Shown here: positions 16,400 to 25,547 of the stretch, piece after piece
How positions within the stretch are numbered: the first letter of the stretch is position 1
Layout: every line of letters begins with the position of its first letter
Source of the DNA: JAGTVG01 sp964543195
GTDB taxonomy: Bacteria; Bacteroidota; Bacteroidia; Cytophagales; Cyclobacteriaceae
DNA length: 64,000 nt
NCBI GenBank assembly: GCA_964543195.1
Contig: CAZIXF010000009.1
Coordinates: forward strand, 40,810-104,809
Direction: 5' to 3'
The notes under the pieces: model-generated
The model's database searches: none
What the model saw: the letters and a program-made list of their open reading frames with translations, nothing else
What the model was told of the DNA's origin: nothing
Made by a program: the position numbers and the translations under genes

Positions 16400-18454
16400 A
16401 TGAAAAGGGTTACGCTATATTTCTTTATGGGTCTGCTCATCCTGGCATCCTGCAACACAAGCAAGCGGATGGTAAAAAAAGGCGATAAAAAATACGACCG
16501 GGGAGAATATGATGTCGCTATAGATTATTACAGGAAAGCCCTTGACAAAGGAGGGAAAGCAGGCGTTGCCAATTTTATGATCGGCGAATCATACAGGGTA
16601 TCGAACAGGCTGCATGAAGCTCTTCCCCATTATCAATCGGCGATTGATGAAGGCTATTCGGAAGATGTGGCCTATTTTTATCTGGCCCATGCCCTGAAAG
16701 CCAATGCAGAATATGATGAAGCCAGAAAGATCTTCGACCGGTTATCGGTTAACGCTTCCACAGAAGAGATCAGGCAAGAAGCATCCGAGGAATACCAGAA
16801 CCTGGTAGAGCTGGAAAAAATAATCAATACAAAAAATTATTACCGGGTAAAAAACCTGACTGATGTCAATACGCCCAATGCCGAGTATTCACCTGTTTAT
16901 AATAACGGAGAATTATTTTTTACCAGTTCAAGGGAAGAAGGTAAAATTTATAAAGCCACCGGAACACCCTTCACCAAAATTTACCGCGTCGAAACGCAGG
17001 GAGCCCGGGTTGACCTCACCACGCTTACACCGCTCGATGGTCTGATCAACGATGAAAACACGAATGAAGGATCGGTGACTTTCTCATCCGACGGTCGTCT
17101 CATGGTTTTTGCCAAGGGAAACAGCGGCAAAAGAAGAGGGAACAAAGATGTGAATCTGTATATGGCCTCATACCGCAGCGGACGGTGGTCGGAACCACGA
17201 CTGCTGAGAATAAGCGATCCTGAAGCCTGGGATTCAACTCCAACCTTCAGTCTTGATGGTCGCTCATTGTACTTTGCTTCCAACAGGGAAGGCGGATTTG
17301 GCGGTACTGATATATATGTGGCTACAAAAGACGGACGGGGCCGATGGGGAAATGTCAGGAATATGGGGCCGAAGATCAACACACATGGTAACGAAATGTT
17401 TCCCTATTCGGCCATGGATGGTTCGCTGTATTTTTCATCCGACGGACATCCGGGCTTCGGGGGACTGGACCTGTTCAAGGCAGAACGCAGGGAGGGGAAA
17501 TTGGAAGTACAAAACCTGGGCGACCCGATCAATTCGAACCATGATGATTTCGGGCTTTACCTTTTTTCTCCTACCAAAGGATTTTTCACTTCAAACAGGC
17601 CCGGCGGAACGGGAGATGACGATATATACACTTTTGTTAACAATGATCCCGACCTGAAGATCGTCAATTATTTTCTGACCGGTACCACGGTTACGGCTGA
17701 CGATGAGGGGAATGAAACCATACTTTCCAATACAACGGTGAAATTATTTGATGAGGAGAATACGCTCATTGCAGAGGAATTGACAGGTCGTGAGGGAACT
17801 TTTACCTTCAGGGTTTATCCGGAAGAAAATTACAAAGTAGTGGCTGAAAAACCCGACTATCTTACCTCCAGGGCATCCTTTACGACGGTGGGTAAATCGA
17901 TACCCCCTAACAGCCTGACCAAACTGATCACCAATGAGATATTTGAGATGAAGGTCGCCCTGGATAAGATCGTTATTGACAAAGCGATCGTGCTGGAAAA
18001 CATCTATTATGACCTCGATGAAAGTTATATCCGGCCGGATGCTGCCGTTGAACTCGATAAACTGGTGGCTATTCTGGAGGATAATCCGGAGATCACCATC
18101 GAATTAAGTTCACATACCGATAGCCGTGCCACGGCCGAATATAATATGGATCTTTCGAAAAGAAGGGCTCAGGCCGCCGTAGAGTATATCATTGACAAGG
18201 GGATCGATCCTGAACGTATCACAGCAAGGGGTTACGGAGAGTCTCAACTTATTATTTCGGATGAAGAAATTAATAACCTGGCCACGGAAGAAGAAAGAGA
18301 AGCCGCCCATCAGATCAACAGGCGAACTGAATTCAAGATCCTTGAATATAATAAACAGTTAGAGGCCGAGGAGGAACCCGTCGATGATTTTGAAGAAACC
18401 GTAGAATGGGAGAATGCCGAAGACTGGGAAAAAGAAATCGAATGGGATCAGTAA
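16400..18454 (+). CDS. porE: PorE-like T9SS lipoprotein (TPR, beta-propeller, CRD, OmpA)
   Basis: 684 residues from the ATG at 16400. An upstream ATG at 16331 would bury the lipoprotein signal whose lipobox is LASC with Cys18. Domains in order: TPR repeats (about 25-140), a PD40/WD40-like propeller with repeated SxDGRxLYFxSxR motifs (150-420), a carboxypeptidase-regulatory beta sandwich (425-515), an OmpA peptidoglycan-binding domain (530-650, with LSSHTDSRA), and an acidic tail with regularly spaced Trp. This order is that of PorE, which anchors the type IX secretion machine to peptidoglycan. A strong terminator follows. Confidence 0.88.
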   Translation: MKRVTLYFFMGLLILASCNTSKRMVKKGDKKYDRGEYDVAIDYYRKALDKGGKAGVANFMIGESYRVSNRLHEALPHYQSAIDEGYSEDVAYFYLAHALKANAEYDEARKIFDRLSVNASTEEIRQEASEEYQNLVELEKIINTKNYYRVKNLTDVNTPNAEYSPVYNNGELFFTSSREEGKIYKATGTPFTKIYRVETQGARVDLTTLTPLDGLINDENTNEGSVTFSSDGRLMVFAKGNSGKRRGNKDVNLYMASYRSGRWSEPRLLRISDPEAWDSTPTFSLDGRSLYFASNREGGFGGTDIYVATKDGRGRWGNVRNMGPKINTHGNEMFPYSAMDGSLYFSSDGHPGFGGLDLFKAERREGKLEVQNLGDPINSNHDDFGLYLFSPTKGFFTSNRPGGTGDDDIYTFVNNDPDLKIVNYFLTGTTVTADDEGNETILSNTTVKLFDEENTLIAEELTGREGTFTFRVYPEENYKVVAEKPDYLTSRASFTTVGKSIPPNSLTKLITNEIFEMKVALDKIVIDKAIVLENIYYDLDESYIRPDAAVELDKLVAILEDNPEITIELSSHTDSRATAEYNMDLSKRRAQAAVEYIIDKGIDPERITARGYGESQLIISDEEINNLATEEEREAAHQINRRTEFKILEYNKQLEAEEEPVDDFEETVEWENAEDWEKEIEWDQ

Positions 18455-18470
18455 GCCCCTGATCTTTCTT

Positions 18471-18502
18471 TCTGAAAGAACCAAAAGTTTTTAATACCTT
18501 TG
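18471..18502 (+). promoter_or_regulatory. Candidate purM promoter embedded in the porE terminator
   Basis: TACCTTTG at 18495-18502 fits the TAnnTTTG -7 consensus exactly, and TCTG at 18471-18474 is a one-mismatch -33 box with a 20-nt spacer. The predicted start near 18509 would leave a leader of about 30 nt before the purM ATG. Confidence 0.4.
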
Positions 18503-18528
18503 ACCTGTTAAAACTTTTGGTTTTTTTA
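18481..18528 (+). terminator. Intrinsic terminator after porE
   Basis: The arms CCAAAAGTTTTTAA (18481-18494) and TTAAAACTTTTGG (18508-18520) pair with one extra T on the left arm and are followed by seven T. It lies 26 bp after the porE stop. Confidence 0.85.
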
Positions 18529-18539
18529 TTTTCAATGAT

Positions 18540-19712
18540 ATGAGTGACCGTTATAATCAGAGAGGTGTTTCCGCTTCAAAGGATGATGTCCATCAGGCCA
18601 TTCGACATATCGACAAAGGTTTATATCCCGGGGCCTTCTGTAAAATCGTTGCCGATCATCTGGGCGGGGATGACCGTTACTGCAATATCATGCATGCGGA
18701 TGGAGCGGGCACAAAATCATCCCTGGCCTATATCTACTGGAAAGAGACAGGTGATTTATCGGTTTGGCGTGGAATTGCACAGGATGCCATTATCATGAAT
18801 ATCGATGATCTGCTTTGTGCAGGAGCCACCGAGAATATATTAATTTCATCCACTATCGGAAGGAATAAGCATCATATCCCCGGCGAGGTTATTGCAGCCG
18901 TTATCAATGGTTCGGAAGAATTACTGGAGATGCTCAGGAATCACGGGATCGATATTACGAATACAGGAGGCGAAACAGCCGATCTCGGGGACCTGGTGAG
19001 GACAATTGTAGTGGACAGTACCGTCACGGCACGTATGAAAAAAGATCTGGTGATCAATACAGCCAATATTGTCCCCGGCGACTTAATCGTAGGGCTGGCC
19101 TCTTTTGGAAAATCAACCTATGAAGAAGAATATAACAGCGGGATAGGAAGCAACGGGCTTACCTCGGCACGTCATGATGTTTTTGACAGATCCTATGCCG
19201 AAAAATACCCTGAATCTTACGATCCTTCCATTCCTGCACATCTGATCTATTCAGGCAGAAACCGGGTTACGGATAAGCATCCGGAAATGCCCCTGGATAT
19301 AGGAAAAATGGTGCTCTCACCCACCCGGACTTATGCACCGTTATTTGTTGAAATTTTCAGGGAATTAAGAAATAAAATTCACGGAATTGTCCATTGCAGC
19401 GGAGGAGCACAGACTAAAATATTGCATTACATTAAAGATATGCAGGTAATAAAAAATAACCTGCTTCCTGTACCTCCGTTATTCCGGCTCATCCGGGAAG
19501 AAAGCAATACCGACTGGAAAGAAATGTATAAGGTATTTAATATGGGTCATAGAATGGAGATATACCTTCCCGAAGAATATGCAATGAAGGTCATAGAGCT
19601 AGCGGAAAGTTTTCGTATTGAAGCAAAAATAATCGGCCATGTGGAATCCTCTGATAAAGCTGGATTAACCCTTGATACGGAATATGGATCATTTAATTAC
19701 GGTAAAGCCTGA
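18540..19712 (+). CDS. purM: Phosphoribosylformylglycinamidine cyclo-ligase (AIR synthase)
   Basis: 390 residues, the longer Bacteroidota form. PurM closes the imidazole ring of AIR from FGAM with ATP in purine synthesis. Recognisable blocks are ADGAGTKSSLAYIYWKETGD, AQDAIIMNIDDLLCAGA, GETADLGDLV and GLASFGKSTYEEEYNSGIGSNGL-type segments. The gene stands alone between the porE terminator and a convergent small ORF, so it is probably a single-gene transcript. Confidence 0.95.
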   Translation: MSDRYNQRGVSASKDDVHQAIRHIDKGLYPGAFCKIVADHLGGDDRYCNIMHADGAGTKSSLAYIYWKETGDLSVWRGIAQDAIIMNIDDLLCAGATENILISSTIGRNKHHIPGEVIAAVINGSEELLEMLRNHGIDITNTGGETADLGDLVRTIVVDSTVTARMKKDLVINTANIVPGDLIVGLASFGKSTYEEEYNSGIGSNGLTSARHDVFDRSYAEKYPESYDPSIPAHLIYSGRNRVTDKHPEMPLDIGKMVLSPTRTYAPLFVEIFRELRNKIHGIVHCSGGAQTKILHYIKDMQVIKNNLLPVPPLFRLIREESNTDWKEMYKVFNMGHRMEIYLPEEYAMKVIELAESFRIEAKIIGHVESSDKAGLTLDTEYGSFNYGKA

Positions 19713-19721
19713 TCGCTGTGA

Positions 19722-19967
19722 TCAATTTTTTCGATTACTCATTTTTAGTATCCGGGCATTTGTATAACGCGCATTATTTTGATTATAAAAACCGGAAAGA
19801 ATCCTGTGGGCAATGACAGAATAAACCAGTTCATCGTCAGATTTACCTTCCTTACCGATCCAGAAAACACGTTTGGGGTGCCTTTTCATGTCTTCCACGT
19901 AGGCTACCGCATCTTCATACTGACTTCTCGAATACGTTAACTTAAAGCAAGTGGTTACCGTTTCCAT
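19722..19967 (-). CDS. Small hypothetical protein
   Basis: 81 residues, soluble, no signal peptide or membrane segment. The sequence is mixed helix/strand in character (YEDAVAYVEDMKRHPKRVFWIGKEGKSDDELVYSVI) with aromatic and charged residues in proportions normal for a real protein. It converges on purM with a 9-bp gap and no coding frame competes on the plus strand. I do not recognise a family. Confidence 0.55.
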   Translation of the reverse strand: METVTTCFKLTYSRSQYEDAVAYVEDMKRHPKRVFWIGKEGKSDDELVYSVIAHRILSGFYNQNNARYTNARILKMSNRKN

Positions 19968-20191
19968 TTTGAGTACATTTTGACCTGTCTGAACAGTAAT
20001 ATAGTAATTTTTTTAAATCTCTCAAATCGGAAAACCGGAAGAGTGTATAGTATTTCGATATATAATCCTTCAGCACATCGATGAAGAAATTCCCCCCGTA
20101 TAAAATCAGGAACCGATTCAGTCAAGCACCCCGTATTCTATTGATTTATCAGGATCGGGACGGATCTATACTGCAGTATTTAAAAAGATGA

Positions 20192-21076
20192 TTAACCTTC
20201 AGACAGGGCATTTGCTCCACCCACAATTTCATTCAATTCTCTGGTAATGACCGCCTGGCGTGTCCGGTTGTACATTATATTGAGGTCGTATAAGATATCC
20301 TCCGCATTTTCCGAGGCCTGGTCCATGGCCGTCATTCTTGCGCCATGTTCGGCGGCAAACGATTCAAGAATGGCTTTATAGAACTGAATATGCAATGTTT
20401 TGGGGATAAGTTCAGTAATGATCTGAATTTGGGAAGGTTCAAAAATATAATTCAACGAGAAAGAATCCTCCTCGTCCGTTTCAGCTACCTCAACCGGCAG
20501 AAACTGATCCATCCTCAGGATCTGTGTGGCTACATTCTTAAATTCATTATACACCAGATAAACCTTATCGTATTTTCCGCTTTTAAAGGATTGCATCGCG
20601 AATTGAGCAATCTCCTTTACTTTTTCATAAGAAAGATCGGAAAACAATTCCCAATAATCATCAATAACATTAAAATCCCTTTTCCTGTAAAAATCAAAGG
20701 ATTTTTTGCCTACAGGAAGAATATCGAGCCTGTCATCTTCATAATACTCCAGCAGATCACTATTAATTGCAGCCTTTACTTTTTTAAATACATTACTGTT
20801 GAAGGCACCGCAAAGCCCACGGTCCGAAGTGATCACCAGGATCAAAATGCGGTTAACTTCACGTTTCTCGGCATATTCACTTTTTACCGACTGACCGGAG
20901 GCCTTTACCACATTATTCAGAATATCGTTCAGTTTTTCAGCATACGGTCGCATCTGTAAAATATTATCCTGTGCTCTCCTGAGCTTGGAGGCAGCCACCA
21001 TTTTCATGGCCCTTGTGATCTGTTGTGTCGATTTGATTGACCGTATTCGATTTCGTACTTCCTTAAGGCTTGGCAT
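20192..21076 (-). CDS. atpG: ATP synthase F1 subunit gamma
   Basis: 294 residues. Gamma is the central rotor shaft of F1. The N-terminal MPSLKEVRNRIRSIKSTQQI and the C-terminal helix with YNRTRQAVITRELNEIVGGA are the two coiled-coil ends of the shaft. Last gene of the operon. No epsilon or beta gene follows, so atpD/atpC must lie elsewhere, which is the usual Bacteroidota arrangement. Confidence 0.97.
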   Translation of the reverse strand: MPSLKEVRNRIRSIKSTQQITRAMKMVAASKLRRAQDNILQMRPYAEKLNDILNNVVKASGQSVKSEYAEKREVNRILILVITSDRGLCGAFNSNVFKKVKAAINSDLLEYYEDDRLDILPVGKKSFDFYRKRDFNVIDDYWELFSDLSYEKVKEIAQFAMQSFKSGKYDKVYLVYNEFKNVATQILRMDQFLPVEVAETDEEDSFSLNYIFEPSQIQIITELIPKTLHIQFYKAILESFAAEHGARMTAMDQASENAEDILYDLNIMYNRTRQAVITRELNEIVGGANALSEG

Positions 21077-21095
21077 AATTTATTTCCGGAGCGAA

Positions 21096-22676
21096 TTAAG
21101 TCTGATAATTTTTTGCAATCTTGGCACCTATTTCTCTGAGCTTATCATCGATTTCATCAGTCATTTGACCTTTTTTAAGCTTGTCGAGGATATCCTGCTG
21201 ATTAGCTTCCAACTCATTTATATATTCATTTTCAAAATCCTTGACCTTATTCAGGGCCACCTTATCGATAATACCTTTAGTAGAGGCGAATATGATGGCT
21301 ACCTGTTGTTCCACGGGAACCGGTGAAAACTGAGGTTGTTTAAGTATTTCCTGATTCCTTCTTCCCCTATCAATTACAAGCTGTGTAGATTTATCTAGAT
21401 CTGATCCAAACTTGGCAAAGGCTTCCATCTCCCGGAACTGTGCCTGATCGAGTTTGAGTGTGCCCGCTACTTGCTTCATGGATTTGATCTGGGCTTTACC
21501 TCCCACCCGTGATACGGATATACCCACATTAATCGCAGGCCTGATTCCGGCATTGAACAGATCGGTCTCGAGGAAGATCTGTCCATCGGTAATGGATATT
21601 ACGTTCGTAGGAATATAGGCTGATACATCTCCTGCCTGGGTCTCAATAATAGGAAGAGCGGTAAGAGAACCTCCTCCTTTTACCTTATCTTCTATGGAGG
21701 GGGGCAGATCATTCATTTTTTTGGCTACTGCATCACTTGAATTGATCTTTGCCGCTCGTTCCAGCAAGCGGGAGTGCAGATAAAACACATCGCCAGGATA
21801 AGCTTCCCTTCCCGGAGGGCGTCGCAATAAAAGCGATACTTCACGATAAGCTACCGCCTGTTTTGAGAGGTCATCATATATCAGCAGGGCCGGACGACCG
21901 GTATCCCTGAAATATTCCCCAATGGACGCACCTGCAAATGGGGCGAAGAACTGGAGAGGTGCCGGATCCGAAGCATTGGCAGCCACTACTATCGTATAAT
22001 CCATCGCACCGTGCTTCTCGAGTGCGGCCACCACATGAGCTACCGTAGAAGCTTTCTGCCCGCAGGCTACATAGACACAATATACCGGTTCTCCCTGCTC
22101 ATAAAATTCCCGCTGATTGATTATGGTATCCACGGCAATAGCACTTTTGCCGGTCTGACGGTCACCAATGATCAACTCACGCTGTCCTCTCCCGATGGGT
22201 ATCATGGAGTCCACTGCCTTTAACCCGGTCTGAAGTGGTTCACTCACAGGTTCCCGGTAAATCACACCCGGGGCTTTCCGTTCCAGAGGCATTTCAAAAA
22301 GATCGCCTTTTATTTCACCCTTACCATCTACAGGACGGCCAAGCGGATCAACCACCCTGCCAAGCATTTTTTCACCAACCCGGATCGAGGCAATGCGGCC
22401 GGTTCTTTTAACCGTATCGCCTTCCTTGATCTTTTCAGATGCTCCAAATAAAACCGCACCCACGTTATCTTCTTCCAGGTTTAATACAAGGGCACTGGTG
22501 CCATCTTCGAATTCAAGCAATTCATAGGCCTGAGCCTTGGTAAGTCCATAGATCCGGGCAACGCCATCGCCGATCTGTAATACCGTTCCGACCTCTTCCA
22601 GTTCGGACTCTGTACGGAAATCTGATAATTGTTCCCGTAATATAGCTGATACCTCATCGGGTCTTACTTCTGCCAT
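21096..22676 (-). CDS. atpA: ATP synthase F1 subunit alpha
   Basis: 526 residues. Non-catalytic nucleotide-binding F1 subunit with the P-loop GDRQTGKS at 171-178 and the PAINVGISVSRVGG motif near the alpha-beta interface. Full length and in-frame. It lies 20 bp after atpH and 19 bp before atpG. Confidence 0.98.
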   Translation of the reverse strand: MAEVRPDEVSAILREQLSDFRTESELEEVGTVLQIGDGVARIYGLTKAQAYELLEFEDGTSALVLNLEEDNVGAVLFGASEKIKEGDTVKRTGRIASIRVGEKMLGRVVDPLGRPVDGKGEIKGDLFEMPLERKAPGVIYREPVSEPLQTGLKAVDSMIPIGRGQRELIIGDRQTGKSAIAVDTIINQREFYEQGEPVYCVYVACGQKASTVAHVVAALEKHGAMDYTIVVAANASDPAPLQFFAPFAGASIGEYFRDTGRPALLIYDDLSKQAVAYREVSLLLRRPPGREAYPGDVFYLHSRLLERAAKINSSDAVAKKMNDLPPSIEDKVKGGGSLTALPIIETQAGDVSAYIPTNVISITDGQIFLETDLFNAGIRPAINVGISVSRVGGKAQIKSMKQVAGTLKLDQAQFREMEAFAKFGSDLDKSTQLVIDRGRRNQEILKQPQFSPVPVEQQVAIIFASTKGIIDKVALNKVKDFENEYINELEANQQDILDKLKKGQMTDEIDDKLREIGAKIAKNYQT

Positions 22677-22696
22677 TAGTTTATATATTTATTATT

Positions 22697-23242
22697 CTAT
22701 GATACAATCAATTTTTTTCTTATTTCTCTTAGTTTGGAGGAAACGGAGCTATCAATCTGTTTATCTCCTATTTTAACCACAAATCCTCCTATCAGATCTT
22801 CCTTTACTTTTTCATTTAATTCTACCTTCCAGTCCTTGCCTACGTAATCCCTGGCAAAATCCATGAAGTCTTCACGCAATGATTTATCCAGCTTTCCTGG
22901 AGTTACTACCTCAACGATCTGTATTTTCTTATGCTGCCGGTATAGAACAAGGAATTGCCCGGCAATGTCCGGAAGTACATCCTCTCTTCCTTTCCGTGTA
23001 ACAATCTCTATAAATCTGAAAGTGAGTTCGTTGAATTTTTCCTCAAAAATATGTTTGATGATACCGGACTTCTTATAACTATGGATGATCGGATTTCTCA
23101 GGAAGTTGATAAAGTCCCTGTTCGTATTACAAAGACTATAGAACATGTCAATATCTTCCTTTACTTCCTCAAGTTTTTCGTTATCAATGGCCAGCTCCAT
23201 CAGGGATTTGGCATATCGGACGGCTATTCGATAGTTTGACAT
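22697..23242 (-). CDS. atpH: ATP synthase F1 subunit delta (OSCP)
   Basis: 181 residues. Delta caps F1 and ties it to the b-subunit stalk. The N-terminal helical domain starts YRIAVRYAKSLMELA and the C-terminal part has EKVKEDLIGGFVVKIGDKQIDSSV, the family signature. It starts 3 bp after the atpF stop, so translation is probably coupled. Confidence 0.95.
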   Translation of the reverse strand: MSNYRIAVRYAKSLMELAIDNEKLEEVKEDIDMFYSLCNTNRDFINFLRNPIIHSYKKSGIIKHIFEEKFNELTFRFIEIVTRKGREDVLPDIAGQFLVLYRQHKKIQIVEVVTPGKLDKSLREDFMDFARDYVGKDWKVELNEKVKEDLIGGFVVKIGDKQIDSSVSSKLREIRKKLIVS

Positions 23243-23245
23243 ATC

Positions 23246-23740
23246 TTAACTCAGCTCGATATCTTTTAAATAATCTTCGATCAATTTTTTCTGGCTCTTC
23301 TCATCCTCAAGCTTTTTCCGCAGGATTTTTTCAGAGATCTGCAATGAAAATTCAGCCACCTGATTTCTGATCTCATTGATGGCCGCCTGTTTTTCCAGGT
23401 TTATGGTATGCCTGGCATCTTTTATCATTTTATCGGTGATCTCATTGGCTTCTTCCTTGGCATCTTCCCTGATTCTGGATGCCATTGCAGAGGCATCCCT
23501 AATGATCTGATCCCGCTCCATCCTTGCTTCCGCCATCAGCTTTTCATTATCGGCAGTCAGCTTTTCCATTTCTTCCCGGGCATGTTCCGCAGCCTGAAGC
23601 GCATCTTCAATAGAACCTTCTCTTGCCTTTAGAGCGTTCATAATGGGTCTCCAGACAAATTTGCCCAGGATTAACAGTACAATAACAAAAGTTACAGTCT
23701 GCCAGAATATTAATCCGATTCCGGGAGTTATAAGTTCCAT
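23246..23740 (-). CDS. atpF: ATP synthase F0 subunit b
   Basis: 164 residues. One N-terminal membrane helix (GLIFWQTVTFVIVLLILGKF) is followed by the long amphipathic coiled coil rich in E, A, K and R that forms the peripheral stalk. Length is normal for a homodimeric b subunit, and no b' gene is present. It is separated from atpE by 71 bp containing a hairpin. Confidence 0.95.
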   Translation of the reverse strand: MELITPGIGLIFWQTVTFVIVLLILGKFVWRPIMNALKAREGSIEDALQAAEHAREEMEKLTADNEKLMAEARMERDQIIRDASAMASRIREDAKEEANEITDKMIKDARHTINLEKQAAINEIRNQVAEFSLQISEKILRKKLEDEKSQKKLIEDYLKDIELS

Positions 23741-23771
23741 ATCTTTACTATGTTGTTTTTCAATGAATTAA

Positions 23772-23805
23772 AAGCCCGAACCCGCCTAATGCGGCATTCA
23801 GGCTT
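23772..23805 (-). promoter_or_regulatory. Hairpin between atpE and atpF
   Basis: Nested arms AAGCC/GGCTT, GAA/TTC and CCGC/GCGG form an interrupted stem-loop. On the transcribed minus strand it is followed by GCTTTTAATT, a weak U-rich tract. This suits a partial terminator or mRNA-stabilising end that raises atpE expression relative to downstream genes, as needed for a multimeric c-ring. Confidence 0.5.
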
Positions 23806-23811
23806 AAGAAA

Positions 23812-24060
23812 TTAAACAGTTCTGAACGAGATAAGCAGGCATACCACAACACCGAACAGGGCAACCCCTTCTATCAGCGCTGCAGCAATGATCATGGCTG
23901 TTTGTATTTTACCTCCGGCTTCGGGCTGACGCGCGATAGATTCCATTGCGGAACTACCGATCTTGCCAATGCCATAACCTGCGCCTATTGCAACAAGTCC
24001 TGAACCCAGAGCAGCACCCATGACTGCAATGCTTATATCAAGTAACATGAAATTTAACAT
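23812..24060 (-). CDS. atpE: ATP synthase F0 subunit c
   Basis: 82 residues, two membrane helices joined by the polar RQPEAGG loop. The ion-binding carboxylate is E64 in AALIEGVALFG. The first helix carries AIGAGYGIG. The glutamate is followed by Gly and not by the Ser/Thr pattern of sodium-binding rings, and helix 1 lacks the sodium-ligand Gln, so a proton-coupled ring is inferred. Confidence 0.95.
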   Translation of the reverse strand: MLNFMLLDISIAVMGAALGSGLVAIGAGYGIGKIGSSAMESIARQPEAGGKIQTAMIIAAALIEGVALFGVVVCLLISFRTV

Positions 24061-24091
24061 AACTTATTATGTTTATGGTTAAAAAAAGAAA

Positions 24092-25159
24092 TTATACAAC
24101 TGTCTGTTTTACTTCTCCCTCTTCCTCATGATGTTCCTCTACCGCCGCTCCAAAATACATGGCAGACAATATCGTAAATATGAATGCCTGCAATAAAGCC
24201 ACGAACAATTCAAGAAAAAACATGAATGTGGCGAACAAAACACTGAGAGGTCCTATCATTATGCTCTGAAAGATAAAAATAAGACTGAAAAGGCTTAGAA
24301 TAATTATATGCCCTGCCAGAATATTTGCAAAAAGTCGAACGGTAAGAGAAAAAGGCTTGGTAAACACACCGATCATCTCGACCACCGGCATAATGGGAAT
24401 CGGGATTTTCAACCACCAGGGAACACCGGGTGTGTTGAAAATATGTTTCCAATAATTTTTATTGGCGCTGAACTGGGTGATAATAAAAGTAAAGACGGCC
24501 AGGGTGCCTGTTACCGCAATATTCCCGGTAACGTTGGCAGCGGCCGGGAACAAACCCAGCATATTATTGAACCAGATAAAGAAAAACAGGGTCAGCAGAT
24601 AGGGCATAAACCGGTCATATTTATCTCCAATATTGGGCCTCGCTACTTCATCCCTGAGAAAGATGATAATAGGCTCAAAGAACGATTGAATACCGCTGGG
24701 TGCTTTCCCTTTGTTCTTTTCATACCCTCTTCTCACATTGAAAAAGATCCAGAAAAGCAGTATTACACTGATGAACATGGATGCCACATTCTTGGTTATT
24801 GAAAAATCAATAACGCTCCGTCCCTCCTCGAGCGGCACGATATGATTGTGTTCAATTTTATAGCCCTTATAACTTACCGGGTTGTGATGTTCATCATAAA
24901 AGTTCGAAGATGAAAAAATCTCTATTCCACGGTCATTTGAGTACAGGATTACGGGGAGCGGTATTGTACCATACGGACCATCCCATAAATGCCAGCTATG
25001 GGCATCCTGTATATGATGTGCAATCATTTCACCGGGATCGAATTCCTCACCCTCTTCAGCAGCCCTAAGCGGATTATTCCCTGAAAACAATAGCATTATA
25101 AAAAGTATCAGGCTGCTGATTCCAATTGATCGACTAACTCTTTTCAATGTCATTTCCAC
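24092..25159 (-). CDS. atpB: ATP synthase F0 subunit a
   Basis: 355 residues. A signal-like N-terminus and a long periplasmic segment (about 30-130, many His/Tyr) precede the membrane domain, a Bacteroidota feature. The essential arginine is in PFSLTVRLFANILAGH, and the C-terminal helices line the proton half-channels. The acidic His/Glu tail EEHHEEEGE is unusual. The start overlaps the end of the upstream AtpI-like gene by 26 bp. A later start is possible but would damage the signal segment. Confidence 0.95.
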   Translation of the reverse strand: MEMTLKRVSRSIGISSLILFIMLLFSGNNPLRAAEEGEEFDPGEMIAHHIQDAHSWHLWDGPYGTIPLPVILYSNDRGIEIFSSSNFYDEHHNPVSYKGYKIEHNHIVPLEEGRSVIDFSITKNVASMFISVILLFWIFFNVRRGYEKNKGKAPSGIQSFFEPIIIFLRDEVARPNIGDKYDRFMPYLLTLFFFIWFNNMLGLFPAAANVTGNIAVTGTLAVFTFIITQFSANKNYWKHIFNTPGVPWWLKIPIPIMPVVEMIGVFTKPFSLTVRLFANILAGHIIILSLFSLIFIFQSIMIGPLSVLFATFMFFLELFVALLQAFIFTILSAMYFGAAVEEHHEEEGEVKQTVV

Positions 25160-25547
25160 GATTTATTCGAGGTTGTAAATTCGTTAACAGGTAATAAATT
25201 TCAAATCCCAGATACAGTAAATACAACAGAATAAAATTTACTGCAAATACCGTGGAATTCTCCCTGTCAAAATAAATTATCAGCAGGGCAAGAATGATGC
25301 TCACGAACAACCTGACCATCATCGCCCCAAAAAATCCTTTCGATATATTTTCAGCCTTTTTTCTGGCTGTTAACTCGATCACAATAAGGCTGATCATGGT
25401 GATAATATAAAAATAGGCTACCAGAAACCACTGATAATCATAAAGCCAATCACTTTTAAATCTGCCTGTCATGTAAATTATAAAACCGATCAATACAGTA
25501 AAGGTTGTTGATTGCAGGATCACCTTGCGTATCGGCCCCGGTTTCAT
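25134..25547 (-). CDS. Small membrane protein in the AtpI position
   Basis: 137 residues with four predicted membrane helices and a charged tail. Its place between atpZ and atpB is that of AtpI, a c-ring assembly or cation-import helper, but I cannot confirm homology from sequence alone. Its ATG overlaps the atpZ stop by one base and its 3' end overlaps atpB, so it is translated as part of the ATP synthase operon. Confidence 0.75.
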   Translation of the reverse strand: MKPGPIRKVILQSTTFTVLIGFIIYMTGRFKSDWLYDYQWFLVAYFYIITMISLIVIELTARKKAENISKGFFGAMMVRLFVSIILALLIIYFDRENSTVFAVNFILLYLLYLGFEIYYLLTNLQPRINRGNDIEKS

